Below are positions 16,294-24,447 of a DNA stretch of 64,000 bases, one piece after another (the stretch's first letter is position 1; every line of letters begins with the position of its first letter). Location of the stretch: assembly GCA_002404835.1 (NCBI GenBank), contig DHKM01000005.1, forward strand, positions 6,381 through 70,380, written 5' to 3'. The stretch comes from Caryophanales bacterium UBA4694 (GTDB lineage: Bacteria > Bacillota_I > Bacilli_A > RFN20 > CAG-288). The translations under genes were made by a program, and so were the position numbers. The notes beneath the pieces were generated by a model, which did no database searches, was not told where the DNA came from, and saw only the letters and a program-made list of their open reading frames with translations.

Positions 16294-17880
16294 TTACCTC
16301 CACATCGGTTTGTCAGAATCCGATTTGTTCTTTTTGTTTTTCTTGTCAGAGGATGCCATGTGATGTTTGCTTCTTCTGATGGCAGCAAGGTTGGTGCCGT
16401 CTCCGGTAGAAGCGGCGAGTCTGTGTGCAGATTTAGTCTGCATAGCCTGCATTAAAATCGTCTGTAAGATTGCGATGATAGAGCCGAAGAACCAATAGAT
16501 ACCCATACCGACTGGCAAACTCCATCCCATGATAACGACGAAGGCCATCATGATATAGGTCATCATCTTGCCTGTCTTATTTGGATCCATACCATCCGGT
16601 GATGTCGGGACGGCATTCGGATCTCCGAATTTCTTGTTTCTCCAATTTGTGAACCAAAGAGAGGAAAGGGAAGAAAGGATATTGGCCAATGTCATGAGGA
16701 TGAAGATAACGATACCGATGACAGCGCCAGGTGTTCCTTTGAAATTGGTGAAGCATTGGCTGACTGTTGTGGTAAGTGAGAGGCCGTAGAAGTTTCCGCT
16801 AGCCAAACTTGCGGAACCCTGAAGAGCAGACCAGACGCAGATGAATAACGGGAACTGAAGGAGCATGAAGAGCATCGGGAGCATTGGGTGTACCTTGTTC
16901 CTTCTCATCAGTGCACTTCTTTCCATCATGAGTGCCTTCTGCTGATCCATATCTTCGTTGGCATGAGGATATTTCTTGGCAAGTTCATCGAGCATCGGTT
17001 TTAGTGCCTGCTGTTTTGCTTGGGTCTTGGACTGAATCAAAGTCGAGATGACGGTGATGAGTCTTGCAAGAAGCGTAACCACAAAGATGGCTAGAATCTG
17101 TGCCCATGCGGTATTGCCCATGTTTTCGGAAATAGTATAGACAAGCCAGGCAAATGGCCAAACGAACAGACCTTCGAAGAAACCATAATCTGCAAATGCC
17201 TGCCCCCAGCTTTTTCCTTCAACGTAGATGTTGCTTCCGTTCTGAGAGAAAGTTTTGCTTTCCGGAGTGATACAGCCTCTGTCGGCTGAAACGGCGGAGG
17301 ACAAGGTACTCTTGAAAGCGGTGATATAGGTGGTACTTGGGACAATAAGAACGCCTAAGTCGGTTGTTGCACTTAAATACCATTCATCCAGGTTCTTGAA
17401 TAAGTCAGATACTTTCTGAGGTTGGGAATCCTTGTATTCGATACCGGCATATAAGGCGACATGGGTTGCGACTGCTTTGGCTTTGTCTTCTTCTAAGCCT
17501 TTGGCAAAGGTTCCGTCCATCCAATAACGATATGTTTTGTTTGCTTCCTCTGTAGCCTTGGTATTTATGTAGGCATTGAATTCCTTGTTCGGAAGGCTGA
17601 GGTTGTTTCTTGTAAGATTGCTATAAAAAGTTTTTCTGTTGGTATTTTGGGTTGTTGTAACTCTTTCTGCTTCACCTGCTTCAACATTGACGTTGTCGTT
17701 GTAATCATCGGTGACAACAACAGAATCGTTGAAGAGATTTCCATAGGTGGCATATAGGGTATTGGCTTTGTCTTGATTTGTGCAGAAGGACTTGGTACAA
17801 CTTGACATACCCAAAACAACGATAGCACTGCTTGCTGCTATCGTAAGCCGTTTCAGAAACTTGTGCGAATTTGTTCTCAT
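16294..17880 (-). CDS. yidC: membrane protein insertase YidC/SpoIIIJ with long extracytoplasmic lipoprotein domain
   Basis: The 528-residue insertase places membrane proteins in the bilayer alone or with Sec. The C-terminal half has the five-helix YidC core (about residues 225-490), including the WP/F-rich first segment, MLPMLFMLLQFPLF and a basic tail ending in MWR. The N-terminus is a lipoprotein signal with lipobox VLGMSSC (Cys near 28). Between them lie about 190 residues of extracytoplasmic sequence, much longer than the short region in Bacillus SpoIIIJ, which is about 260 residues in all. The function of this extension is unknown. The start overlaps the rnpA stop by 4 bases. Confidence 0.93.
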   Translation of the reverse strand: MRTNSHKFLKRLTIAASSAIVVLGMSSCTKSFCTNQDKANTLYATYGNLFNDSVVVTDDYNDNVNVEAGEAERVTTTQNTNRKTFYSNLTRNNLSLPNKEFNAYINTKATEEANKTYRYWMDGTFAKGLEEDKAKAVATHVALYAGIEYKDSQPQKVSDLFKNLDEWYLSATTDLGVLIVPSTTYITAFKSTLSSAVSADRGCITPESKTFSQNGSNIYVEGKSWGQAFADYGFFEGLFVWPFAWLVYTISENMGNTAWAQILAIFVVTLLARLITVISTLIQSKTQAKQQALKPMLDELAKKYPHANEDMDQQKALMMERSALMRRNKVHPMLPMLFMLLQFPLFICVWSALQGSASLASGNFYGLSLTTTVSQCFTNFKGTPGAVIGIVIFILMTLANILSSLSSLWFTNWRNKKFGDPNAVPTSPDGMDPNKTGKMMTYIMMAFVVIMGWSLPVGMGIYWFFGSIIAILQTILMQAMQTKSAHRLAASTGDGTNLAAIRRSKHHMASSDKKNKKNKSDSDKPMWR

Positions 17881-18230
17881 TTTTTCTCCCCTTTGGCTTT
17901 CGGCTTCAAACGAGCTAGCGCACCATTCAGAAGTGAAAGGTTTTCCTGAAAAGTATGATTGAGGAAACCTGGACGTGCGATGATGATTACATCAAAAGGC
18001 CAATCCAGTGCTCCAGAGAGATTGATCATGCTTCGAAGTTGTCTTCTGACACGGGCACGGACGACAGCATCTCCCATTTTCGTGGAGACACTGAGTCCGA
18101 AGCGTGCATGCTGCAATTCTTTATTAGGAGCAAAATAGACAGACATCGATTCGTTTTTTCCGGCTGTATGACGATAATCAAGTACTTTCTTGAAATCTTG
18201 AGACTTCTTAATTCGGTACTCTTTCTTCAT
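17877..18230 (-). CDS. rnpA: ribonuclease P protein component
   Basis: The 117-residue basic protein is the partner of the RNase P RNA in 5' tRNA maturation. The N-terminus KKEYRIKKSQDFKKVL and the central RNR-like motif (VRARVRRQLRSMI, near residues 57-69) are diagnostic. It lies between rpmH and yidC, as in most bacteria, with a 4-base overlap to yidC. The RNA component was not found in the window. Confidence 0.94.
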   Translation of the reverse strand: MKKEYRIKKSQDFKKVLDYRHTAGKNESMSVYFAPNKELQHARFGLSVSTKMGDAVVRARVRRQLRSMINLSGALDWPFDVIIIARPGFLNHTFQENLSLLNGALARLKPKAKGEKK

Positions 18231-18256
18231 TTGTGATTGCCGAAAACAGCTGAAAT

Positions 18257-18394
18257 TTAGGCCTGAGTGAGTCTAACTCTGCCCTTGGCTCTTCTGGCGT
18301 TGATGATCTTTCTTCCGCTCTTGGTAGCCATTCTGGCTCTGAAGCCACAGGTATGGGCTCTCTTGATTTTGCTAGGCTGATAAGTTCTTTTCAT
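18257..18394 (-). CDS. rpmH: 50S ribosomal protein L34
   Basis: The 45-residue gene is very basic. It begins MKRTYQPSKIKRAHTCGF and ends RRAKGRVRLTQA, the complete L34 pattern (NARRAKGR near residue 32). ATG 18394 is preceded by GGAGG. rpmH normally marks one flank of oriC, next to dnaA; here dnaA is not adjacent. Confidence 0.96.
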   Translation of the reverse strand: MKRTYQPSKIKRAHTCGFRARMATKSGRKIINARRAKGRVRLTQA

Positions 18395-18445
18395 AATTCA
18401 AATCCTCCATCAAAGTTATGCGTCGATTAAATACGCATGTAGCAT

Positions 18446-18475
18446 ATTATATTCTTACTTAGGGCTGTAAATCAA
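18446..18475 (-). promoter_or_regulatory. promoter of rpmH-rnpA-yidC-jag
   Basis: On the minus strand there is TTGATT (18470-18475), an 18-base spacer and a perfect TATAAT (18446-18451), about 50 bases before the rpmH start codon. Confidence 0.65.
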
Positions 18476-18558
18476 ATAAAATTTGCTCTTTTCCTTCGGT
18501 TTTTGCTTGAAATGTCGTTTTTTGAAATTTTGCCTATGAAAAGGTAATTTTTAATAAC

Positions 18559-18574
18559 CGTTTCACGTGAAACG
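18559..18574. promoter_or_regulatory. parS: parS site (ParB binding)
   Basis: CGTTTCACGTGAAACG is a perfect 16-base palindrome matching the consensus TGTTTCACGTGAAACA at the inner 14 positions. It lies between rpmH and the next gene. ParB loads at such sites near replication origins to organise and segregate the chromosome. No parA/parB genes are in the window. Confidence 0.88.
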
Positions 18575-18578
18575 AAGT

Positions 18579-19037
18579 TTAAGACAATGAATTTTCGATT
18601 TGCTTTTTCCGGTTGCCTTTTATGGTCAGATCATAAGTCATGAAGGTCCTTAGAATATGGTCGGTTTCCATTTCAATCCGCTTCATTGTTTCTTTGTCTA
18701 CTGTTTTAAATGCCTGCTCGATGGATTTGTCATAGTTGTTCTTGTTTTCGACGTTCAGTTTTTTCCATGGTATGTTCTCGAAGTATGAAAGCAGTTTTTT
18801 GTCGTAGTCTAGTTTCCCTTCGTATAAATAGCAGGCAAGAATCGGATAGCCGGCATAATGCTGCCAATAGGTAGCATTGTCATTGCTGGATGCTATTTTT
18901 CCATCAAGAATCACGGTGTATGCTTTGCTTTTGTCGGAACTGATGACCAAATACTGGTTCTCGTCGATCTTCTTTACTCTTTTGTCTGCTATGGCACTTA
19001 GTGCTTCATAGATTTTCGATATCGGAATTTCTTTCAT
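18579..19037 (-). CDS. hypothetical cytoplasmic protein
   Basis: The 152-residue protein has no signal peptide, membrane helix or motif that I recognise. The composition is mixed, with a Tyr-rich middle (NATYWQHYAGYPILACYLYEG) and a basic C-terminus. It ends five bases from the parS site. AAGGAG precedes the ATG at normal distance, and length and codon use look like a real gene. Function unknown. Confidence 0.6.
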   Translation of the reverse strand: MKEIPISKIYEALSAIADKRVKKIDENQYLVISSDKSKAYTVILDGKIASSNDNATYWQHYAGYPILACYLYEGKLDYDKKLLSYFENIPWKKLNVENKNNYDKSIEQAFKTVDKETMKRIEMETDHILRTFMTYDLTIKGNRKKQIENSLS

Positions 19038-19115
19038 GTTTTTTCTCCTTTTCGGCTATAAAAAGTTTATTTCAATCCTTATAATTATATGGATTAGTTT
19101 TGAGGGAGGTCTAAC

Positions 19116-19991
19116 ATGTCGGAAAAAAACTATGATGAAGATGAATTCAAGGTTGATCAGCGGATTGCTGTCACTGTATATAAATGGTTGAAGATTGCTC
19201 AATGTTTGATTCTTGCTGCTTTGGGTGGCATTTTCATCGTCTGTTCATTCTTTTCCCTGAAATCCGGTTCTGAACAGAATTTGTTTTCGGTTCTTCCTGT
19301 ATGCATCGGTGTTGTTCTTGCGATATTCGGTCTTCTGGATCTTCTTGCCGGTTATTATCTTCATAGGAATTTGATGAGTGAAGAAGTCCTTCTTGGGTCA
19401 GTAAGTATATCCGCTAGTATTGTCTTGTTCGTGAATGCTGGCGATTCCTATCAGTTTTTGGCTAATTTGCTTAACGTCTTCATTGTGGCAATGCTATTCT
19501 GCTATGCAGTTATGTGTGTAATCTATGGAGTTGATCGGGTTATCGGGAAAAAGGGACTGAGGAAGAATGTCAAGCTTGCAGTCATGAGTTTCATCGGTGC
19601 GGCGTTTCTTCTTGCCGGAGGGATTGCCTATTCGATATTCGAGAAGAAATACAGTAGCAAAATCAGTCAATGGATGTTTTTGGCTGTCGGTGTTGTCTTA
19701 ATCATTATCGGTATTACTTCCTTTGTTTCTTTGCTGATGAAAATCAGAGCGACAAACAAGGCGATGAAATTGGAAGAAAAGAAGAAAGAAGATCAAGAAG
19801 AAAACAAAAAAGAGGATGAGAATTCCGTTGTCAAAGTCGTGGAACTCGGTGATCTGAAGAGGGAACGAAGAAGAGATAAAAAGGTTTTCAGTAGAGAAAA
19901 GGTCGGTGAGACGCATGCCTTCAACATGGATGATCAGGGAAATCTCAACCTGATTGAAGATGAAGACCAGGATGAGAAGGAGAAAAAATGA
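19116..19991 (+). CDS. six-helix membrane protein with acidic/basic cytoplasmic tail
   Basis: The 291-residue protein has about six membrane helices between residues 25 and 212, followed by an 80-residue highly charged tail (EEKKKEDQEENKKEDE, then basic RERRRDKK). No family recognised. The start follows GAGGGAGG. The downstream small helix-turn-helix gene overlaps it by 4 bases (ATGA), so the two are translated together; the pair may be a membrane-linked regulator, but that is only inference. Confidence 0.6.
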   Translation: MSEKNYDEDEFKVDQRIAVTVYKWLKIAQCLILAALGGIFIVCSFFSLKSGSEQNLFSVLPVCIGVVLAIFGLLDLLAGYYLHRNLMSEEVLLGSVSISASIVLFVNAGDSYQFLANLLNVFIVAMLFCYAVMCVIYGVDRVIGKKGLRKNVKLAVMSFIGAAFLLAGGIAYSIFEKKYSSKISQWMFLAVGVVLIIIGITSFVSLLMKIRATNKAMKLEEKKKEDQEENKKEDENSVVKVVELGDLKRERRRDKKVFSREKVGETHAFNMDDQGNLNLIEDEDQDEKEKK

Positions 19992-20188
19992 AGTTTGCAA
20001 CGATTCTCGAGGCTCTGATTCGATCCTATCATATCGATAAGGGACATCTGGCCAAGCATCTTGAAACGGATGAGAAGACAATCGATGATTGGCTTCAGGG
20101 GAATTCTGTTCCTTCGCACCATCAGTTGGAACATCTTTCTGACATGTATATCATGCCATTGGACCTTTTGGAAAAGAGCGTCAAATAA
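19988..20188 (+). CDS. small XRE/lambda-repressor-like helix-turn-helix protein
   Basis: The 66-residue protein consists almost only of a Cro/C1-type domain: HIDKGHLAKHLETDEKTIDDWLQGNSVPSHH gives the helix-turn-helix, followed by LEHLSDMYIMPLDLL. There is no effector or oligomerisation domain. It overlaps the upstream membrane protein gene by 4 bases. Its target is unknown. Confidence 0.75.
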   Translation: MKFATILEALIRSYHIDKGHLAKHLETDEKTIDDWLQGNSVPSHHQLEHLSDMYIMPLDLLEKSVK

Positions 20189-20192
20189 AATA

Positions 20193-20234
20193 GGCTATGA
20201 ATCACTCGGTATTTCCGGGATTCATGGCCTTTTT
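20193..20234. terminator. bidirectional terminator between HTH gene and ROK-like kinase
   Basis: The stem GGCTATGAATC/GATTCATGGCC has one mismatch and a 15-base loop, and is followed by five Ts on the plus strand. It also sits at the 3' end of the convergent kinase gene. Confidence 0.75.
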
Positions 20235-21526
20235 CAAAGCTGGCTTGCGATATAGGATTGACCTAGTCTTCTTTGATTTTCGTCTGGTAGATAGATGGTT
20301 GCTTCGATTTTTTCCTTTTTGAGGACATCCGTGGCATTTTTCATCAGTATTTCTCCACCGATGCCTGTCGTCACTCGACCGAGGAGAACGACATTCTCAA
20401 ACGGAATGAATCTGTGATAGAGGCAGAGGGCGGTTCCTAGTCTTTTTCCGAAGGTTCTGTAGGCATCGAGAACTGTTTCGTTTCCTTGTTCGGCTTCGTT
20501 TTGAATGGTTACAAGTTTTTCCGGAAGGGATCCGCTTAATGGGAATCCTCTGCTCTCTAGGATGCGGATGATTCCTTTCTGTGAGAGGTATTCGGATCCA
20601 GCACCTTTGATTTTCATTGAATAGTGAGAAAAGGCAGAGGGAGAATAGTCTATTGGAATTTTTCCGATTTCGCATATCCATCCGTTGAATGAGTTTCCTT
20701 CCTGGATGTATCCGCCTCCGAGACTTGTTCCCATAGCGATTCCAAGAAAACTGCCTTTTTTGTAGAGCAGGCTTCCATAGAGTGCAGAGACATCGCCGTC
20801 ATTGAGAATCGTATAAGGAATATCCGGATATTCTTTTTTCATGAAATCGATGAAGAAATTAGGAATTCTGTCTTTTTGAACGACAGATTTGAATAAAGTG
20901 GCCTGAAGATATCGGTTTTTTTCCAATATTCCGGATGTTGAAATTCCAATGGAATCGACTTTGCCAAGATGGGAGACGGCCTTTTTCAAGCTGTCGAGTA
21001 TTCCTTGATAGTGGTATTGGATATCATTCTCTTCTTTTGGAGACCAAAGATCCTCTTCCTGGAAAAGAATCTGACCGTCTTTGATTGCGGTTACTTTTCT
21101 ATCGCTTCCGCCAAGATCTAGACCGATTCTGCTTCCATCTTGAGAGCCGGAGACTTGAAAAGAGGAAAAAATATCTTTGTATTCTTTGTCTGTTTTTTCC
21201 AATAGAAAAGGAAGATGAAACATTCGCTCCATCTCTTTTTTTGTTGTATCGAATTCCGAATCTTCTTTGATTTTCTTGATGAAATCTTCTATGTATTCTT
21301 CTTTTCCATTGAAGAGAATTCTGTTCCCACCTACAATCCAGAGGAGGGAAAGGATGATTTTCTTGAGATAGAAGTAGTTCTTTTCTCGGTCTTCTGAGAT
21401 CTTTGTATGGTAAGTAAAAGACAGCGCATTTCCTCTTTGTACTATGATGGACAATGGATATGCGGCTTCTTTTTCAAAGTGATGGAGAAGCGGATATCCA
21501 GATTGAAACGTTTCTATATCAGTCAT
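20234..21526 (-). CDS. ROK/hexokinase-like sugar kinase with N-terminal extension
   Basis: The 430-residue protein has an ASKHA-fold kinase domain from about residue 130. The phosphate-1 loop is GLDLGGSDRKV, the catalytic Asp sits in LNDGDVSALYG and the second phosphate loop is AMGTSLGGGYI. The usual ROK zinc motif CXCGXXGC is absent. The first 125 residues match nothing I know and include a short helix-rich part (KKEMERMFHLPFLL). A hexose or N-acetyl-hexosamine kinase is likely; the exact sugar is uncertain. It lies between convergent and divergent neighbours and appears monocistronic. Confidence 0.75.
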   Translation of the reverse strand: MTDIETFQSGYPLLHHFEKEAAYPLSIIVQRGNALSFTYHTKISEDREKNYFYLKKIILSLLWIVGGNRILFNGKEEYIEDFIKKIKEDSEFDTTKKEMERMFHLPFLLEKTDKEYKDIFSSFQVSGSQDGSRIGLDLGGSDRKVTAIKDGQILFQEEDLWSPKEENDIQYHYQGILDSLKKAVSHLGKVDSIGISTSGILEKNRYLQATLFKSVVQKDRIPNFFIDFMKKEYPDIPYTILNDGDVSALYGSLLYKKGSFLGIAMGTSLGGGYIQEGNSFNGWICEIGKIPIDYSPSAFSHYSMKIKGAGSEYLSQKGIIRILESRGFPLSGSLPEKLVTIQNEAEQGNETVLDAYRTFGKRLGTALCLYHRFIPFENVVLLGRVTTGIGGEILMKNATDVLKKEKIEATIYLPDENQRRLGQSYIASQL

Positions 21527-21651
21527 GATTATCAGTATTATATCATGATGATGGAAATGATTAGTCTAGCTGTGGAAGTTATTTGGACAGACATTGTCTC
21601 TTTTTTACTTCATTCCATGTTATGTGTATAATCAGTCTTATGAGGTGTATT

Positions 21652-22515
21652 ATGCAAAAACGTGTGCTGACGATTCAGGACTTTTCCTGCATGGGACGTT
21701 GTTCTTTGACGGTAGCTCTTCCGACCTTGTCTTGCTGTGGAGTGGAGTGCGTTTGTCTTCCGACTGCAGTCTTAAGCAATCATACGATGTTCAAAAGCTG
21801 GACGTACCTAGACCTTACTTCCGAGATGGAAAACATTGTCGGGAAATGGATTCCGTATCAGCATTCTTTCGATTTCATTTATACTGGATACCTATCAAAT
21901 CAGCAGATCGACTGTGTGAAACATATTGTTACTTCTCTTAGGGAAAAGAAGACAACGGTTTTTGTTGATCCTGCTATGGCAGACAATGGGAAACTATATC
22001 CGGGATTTGATATGGGGCATGTTGAAAAGATGAGAGAACTGATTTCAATTGCTGACTATATCAAACCAAATCTCACAGAGGCATGTCTGCTTTCTTCCAT
22101 TGAGTATCCAAACACAGAAAAAGGAATTCCGTCTTCTTTTTATGATTCTGTATTTGAAAGACTTTCTTCATATGGAATGAAGTACGTCATTCTGACCGGG
22201 CAGGAAATCGAAGAAGGAAAGATTGCAGATATTTATTATGACTGTAAGACAAAACAAAAGAAGATGTATATGACAAAGATGTATCCGGGAAAATTCCATG
22301 GGACGGGAGATCTTTTTTCGTCTGCTTTTGTCGGTGCATTGGCAAATGGAATCTCGTTGGATGACAGTATTCGGATTGCACATGATTTTCTTCACGAAAC
22401 AATCAAAAACACAATCGACGAGAAACTTGATGGAACGGTTTATGGTGCTTGCTTTGAACCGGCACTGAAGATGCTGATACAGGAAATTGAAAGAGCAAAA
22501 GAAAAAGCCTCTTGA
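21652..22515 (+). CDS. pdxK: pyridoxal/pyridoxine kinase
   Basis: The 287-residue ribokinase-fold enzyme phosphorylates B6 vitamers in PLP salvage. The N-terminus VLTIQDFSCMGRCSLTVALPTLSCCG matches PdxK/PdxY proteins, the ATP-side motif is YIKPNLTEACLL and the anion hole is HGTGDLFSSA near residue 225. ATG 21652 follows GAGGTG and fits the family start; the frame is open further upstream but that part has no family similarity. A TATAAT lies at 21627-21632. Confidence 0.88.
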   Translation: MQKRVLTIQDFSCMGRCSLTVALPTLSCCGVECVCLPTAVLSNHTMFKSWTYLDLTSEMENIVGKWIPYQHSFDFIYTGYLSNQQIDCVKHIVTSLREKKTTVFVDPAMADNGKLYPGFDMGHVEKMRELISIADYIKPNLTEACLLSSIEYPNTEKGIPSSFYDSVFERLSSYGMKYVILTGQEIEEGKIADIYYDCKTKQKKMYMTKMYPGKFHGTGDLFSSAFVGALANGISLDDSIRIAHDFLHETIKNTIDEKLDGTVYGACFEPALKMLIQEIERAKEKAS

Positions 22516-22540
22516 GATCGAAGGTACTCAATAGGCTTTG
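22506..22540. terminator. hairpin terminator between pdxK and PfkB kinase 1
   Basis: AGCCTCTTGAG pairs with CTCAATAGGCT, with one mismatch. On the minus strand it is followed by CTTTTTCTTTT, so it mainly ends the PfkB transcript. It overlaps the last codons of pdxK. Confidence 0.6.
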
Positions 22541-22547
22541 ATTCTGA

Positions 22548-23447
22548 TTATTTTTCTTCTTTTTCCATTAGATTGTAGATATCCTTTTGGATTGCCGTAT
22601 CGCTAAGAAGTGTATAGAAGGCCATTTTGTTTCCAAAGCTGACTGCTTCTTCCAGGGTTTTGTTGAGGCTGAGTTCATGGACGATTCCTGCAAAGAGGGC
22701 GTCTCCTGCTCCGTTTACCGAGACGACATTTGGGTTGGAGACAACGGGAATCTCTTCTACTTTTCCTTCTGTACCGATGATAATCGGTGCTTTTCCGTTG
22801 CTCAGAACCACATTTTTACATCCAAGGGAGAGTAAGTCATAGGCAAGCATGGTCGGCTTTTTCTTTACATCTAGGAAGTGCTCAGCTTCCAGGACATTAC
22901 ATTTGAAGAGAGAGATTTGAGGAAGGTGGTTTCGGAATCTTCGGATTTTGTTTGCAGATACACCCTCGATATAGAAACGATGATTCGGGAAATTTCTGAA
23001 GATACCATCAATGACATCCTCGTTTAGATTCGCTTCTAAGACGATGACTTCGTTTTCCTCGATGACATCTTTGAATTCCAATATGTCGTCGATTGTCATA
23101 TTGTCCATAAGACGCGTATCACAGATAGCGACAGTCATGTTTCCTTTTTCGTCTGCAATGGAAACATAGCTTCCGCTTGGATCTTTGCTTTTTACGGAAA
23201 GAACATTTACGTTCAGTTCTTCAAGCTTTTCCTTTAAACTTTGACCATAGGCATCTTTTCCGATGCCAGTGATGAATGTTACATCATCTTTCAATCGAGC
23301 GAGGTTTTCCGTGATGTTTCTTCCAACGCCACCAAAGGAGGTAGTTAAGGTTCCGATATTACTATCTTCCATGATGAGTGTGTGATTGCTTTTGGCTAAG
23401 TAGTCGATATTACTACCGCCGATAATCAGAATTTTGCTTTGTTTCAT
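22548..23447 (-). CDS. PfkB-family kinase, pseudouridine-kinase-like (copy 1)
   Basis: The 299-residue kinase has the ribokinase-fold hallmarks: GGSNIDYLAKS at the N-terminus, the PsuK-like substrate region FGGVGRNITENLARLKDDV near residue 39, and the catalytic anion hole VNGAGDALFAGIV near 245, including the base Asp. The nearest named subgroup I can suggest is pseudouridine kinase, but psuG is not nearby and the substrate is uncertain. A related gene of nearly equal length lies four bases upstream, so this is a tandem duplication in one operon. Confidence 0.75.
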   Translation of the reverse strand: MKQSKILIIGGSNIDYLAKSNHTLIMEDSNIGTLTTSFGGVGRNITENLARLKDDVTFITGIGKDAYGQSLKEKLEELNVNVLSVKSKDPSGSYVSIADEKGNMTVAICDTRLMDNMTIDDILEFKDVIEENEVIVLEANLNEDVIDGIFRNFPNHRFYIEGVSANKIRRFRNHLPQISLFKCNVLEAEHFLDVKKKPTMLAYDLLSLGCKNVVLSNGKAPIIIGTEGKVEEIPVVSNPNVVSVNGAGDALFAGIVHELSLNKTLEEAVSFGNKMAFYTLLSDTAIQKDIYNLMEKEEK

Positions 23448-23451
23448 TTGA

Positions 23452-24345
23452 TTATAATAGGTCCCCTATTTTTGGATCGACTGCTGTATTGACGCCTAAG
23501 GTCTGGTAGGACATGTTGAGGCCGAACTTAACTGCCTGCTTCAATTGCATTCCGGCAACAAGACAGTGGACGATTCCTGCAAAAAGGGCATCTCCGTTTC
23601 CGTTCGATCTTGTTATTTTCTGCCTTACGACAATTGGCTCATGGCTGATTCCTTTTTGTTTGGTCCCATATACGATAGGAAGTTCAGTATGGGATAAAAC
23701 AACCTGTTTGCATCCTTTGTCTAGAAGAAGTTGAACAAGGTCTTCTGGTTCTTTTTTGCAGTCGAGAAGATGTTCGGCTTCGGTCACGTTTGACTTGAAA
23801 AGTTCGATTTCCTTTAAATGAGGAAGGAAGGTTTTTACTCTAAATGTACTGACTCCGTCTACATAGTATTTTTTGTTTTTATAGGTCTTGAAGATGTAGT
23901 TTACGATTTTCTCGCTCAGGGTTCCGTCTAGGACAATATAATCGTGTGCTTTGATTATAGAATCGAATTCTTTTAAGTCATTTGGTTTCAATGAGTCTGT
24001 TCCTCTGGTGTCGATGATATAGGATATCCGTTTTCCGTTTGTATCGCAGATGGAATTGTAGATGCCTGTTGGATATTTGGTGTTTATGGAATAAACATCG
24101 ACTCCAAGTGAAATCAAGTTTTGCTTCAAAGATAAGCCAAGATGATCTTCACCAAGAACGGTTATGAAGCTTACTTTGTCACTGAGACGGATTAAATTCT
24201 CAGTAACGTTTCTTCCAGGACCTCCGAAAGTGGTAAACAATGTTCCGAGATTTTCTTTCTTTTCTTTCATCTCGTCGATTGTCTTGCTTAGATAATCCAT
24301 CCTGCTATCTCCGATAACAAGGACACTTCCTTTTCTTTTACGCAT
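23452..24345 (-). CDS. PfkB-family kinase, pseudouridine-kinase-like (copy 2, altered anion hole)
   Basis: The 297-residue paralogue of the downstream gene shares the same motif order: VIGDSRMDYLSK, FGGPGRNVTENLIRLSDKV and, near residue 247, SNGNGDALFAGIV. The usual GAGD anion hole reads GNGD here, and the first GG of the N-terminal strand is GD, so its activity or substrate may differ from copy 1. The catalytic Asp is kept. GGAGG lies 12 bases before the ATG. It is the first gene of the two-gene operon. Confidence 0.72.
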   Translation of the reverse strand: MRKRKGSVLVIGDSRMDYLSKTIDEMKEKKENLGTLFTTFGGPGRNVTENLIRLSDKVSFITVLGEDHLGLSLKQNLISLGVDVYSINTKYPTGIYNSICDTNGKRISYIIDTRGTDSLKPNDLKEFDSIIKAHDYIVLDGTLSEKIVNYIFKTYKNKKYYVDGVSTFRVKTFLPHLKEIELFKSNVTEAEHLLDCKKEPEDLVQLLLDKGCKQVVLSHTELPIVYGTKQKGISHEPIVVRQKITRSNGNGDALFAGIVHCLVAGMQLKQAVKFGLNMSYQTLGVNTAVDPKIGDLL

Positions 24346-24410
24346 GTCGCTGGTTACCTCCGTTAATTCTATTTTAACACGAGAGTTATAGAACGTGTGT
24401 GGAGTAAATC

Positions 24411-24444
24411 AAAAAAACAAGAAAAGGCGGCAAATTGCCGCCTT
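24411..24444 (-). terminator. terminator after nusG
   Basis: The GC-rich stem AAGGCGGCAA/TTGCCGCCTT lies four bases beyond the nusG stop, with a T run on the minus strand (complement of 24411-24417). Confidence 0.88.
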
Positions 24445-24447
24445 GGA

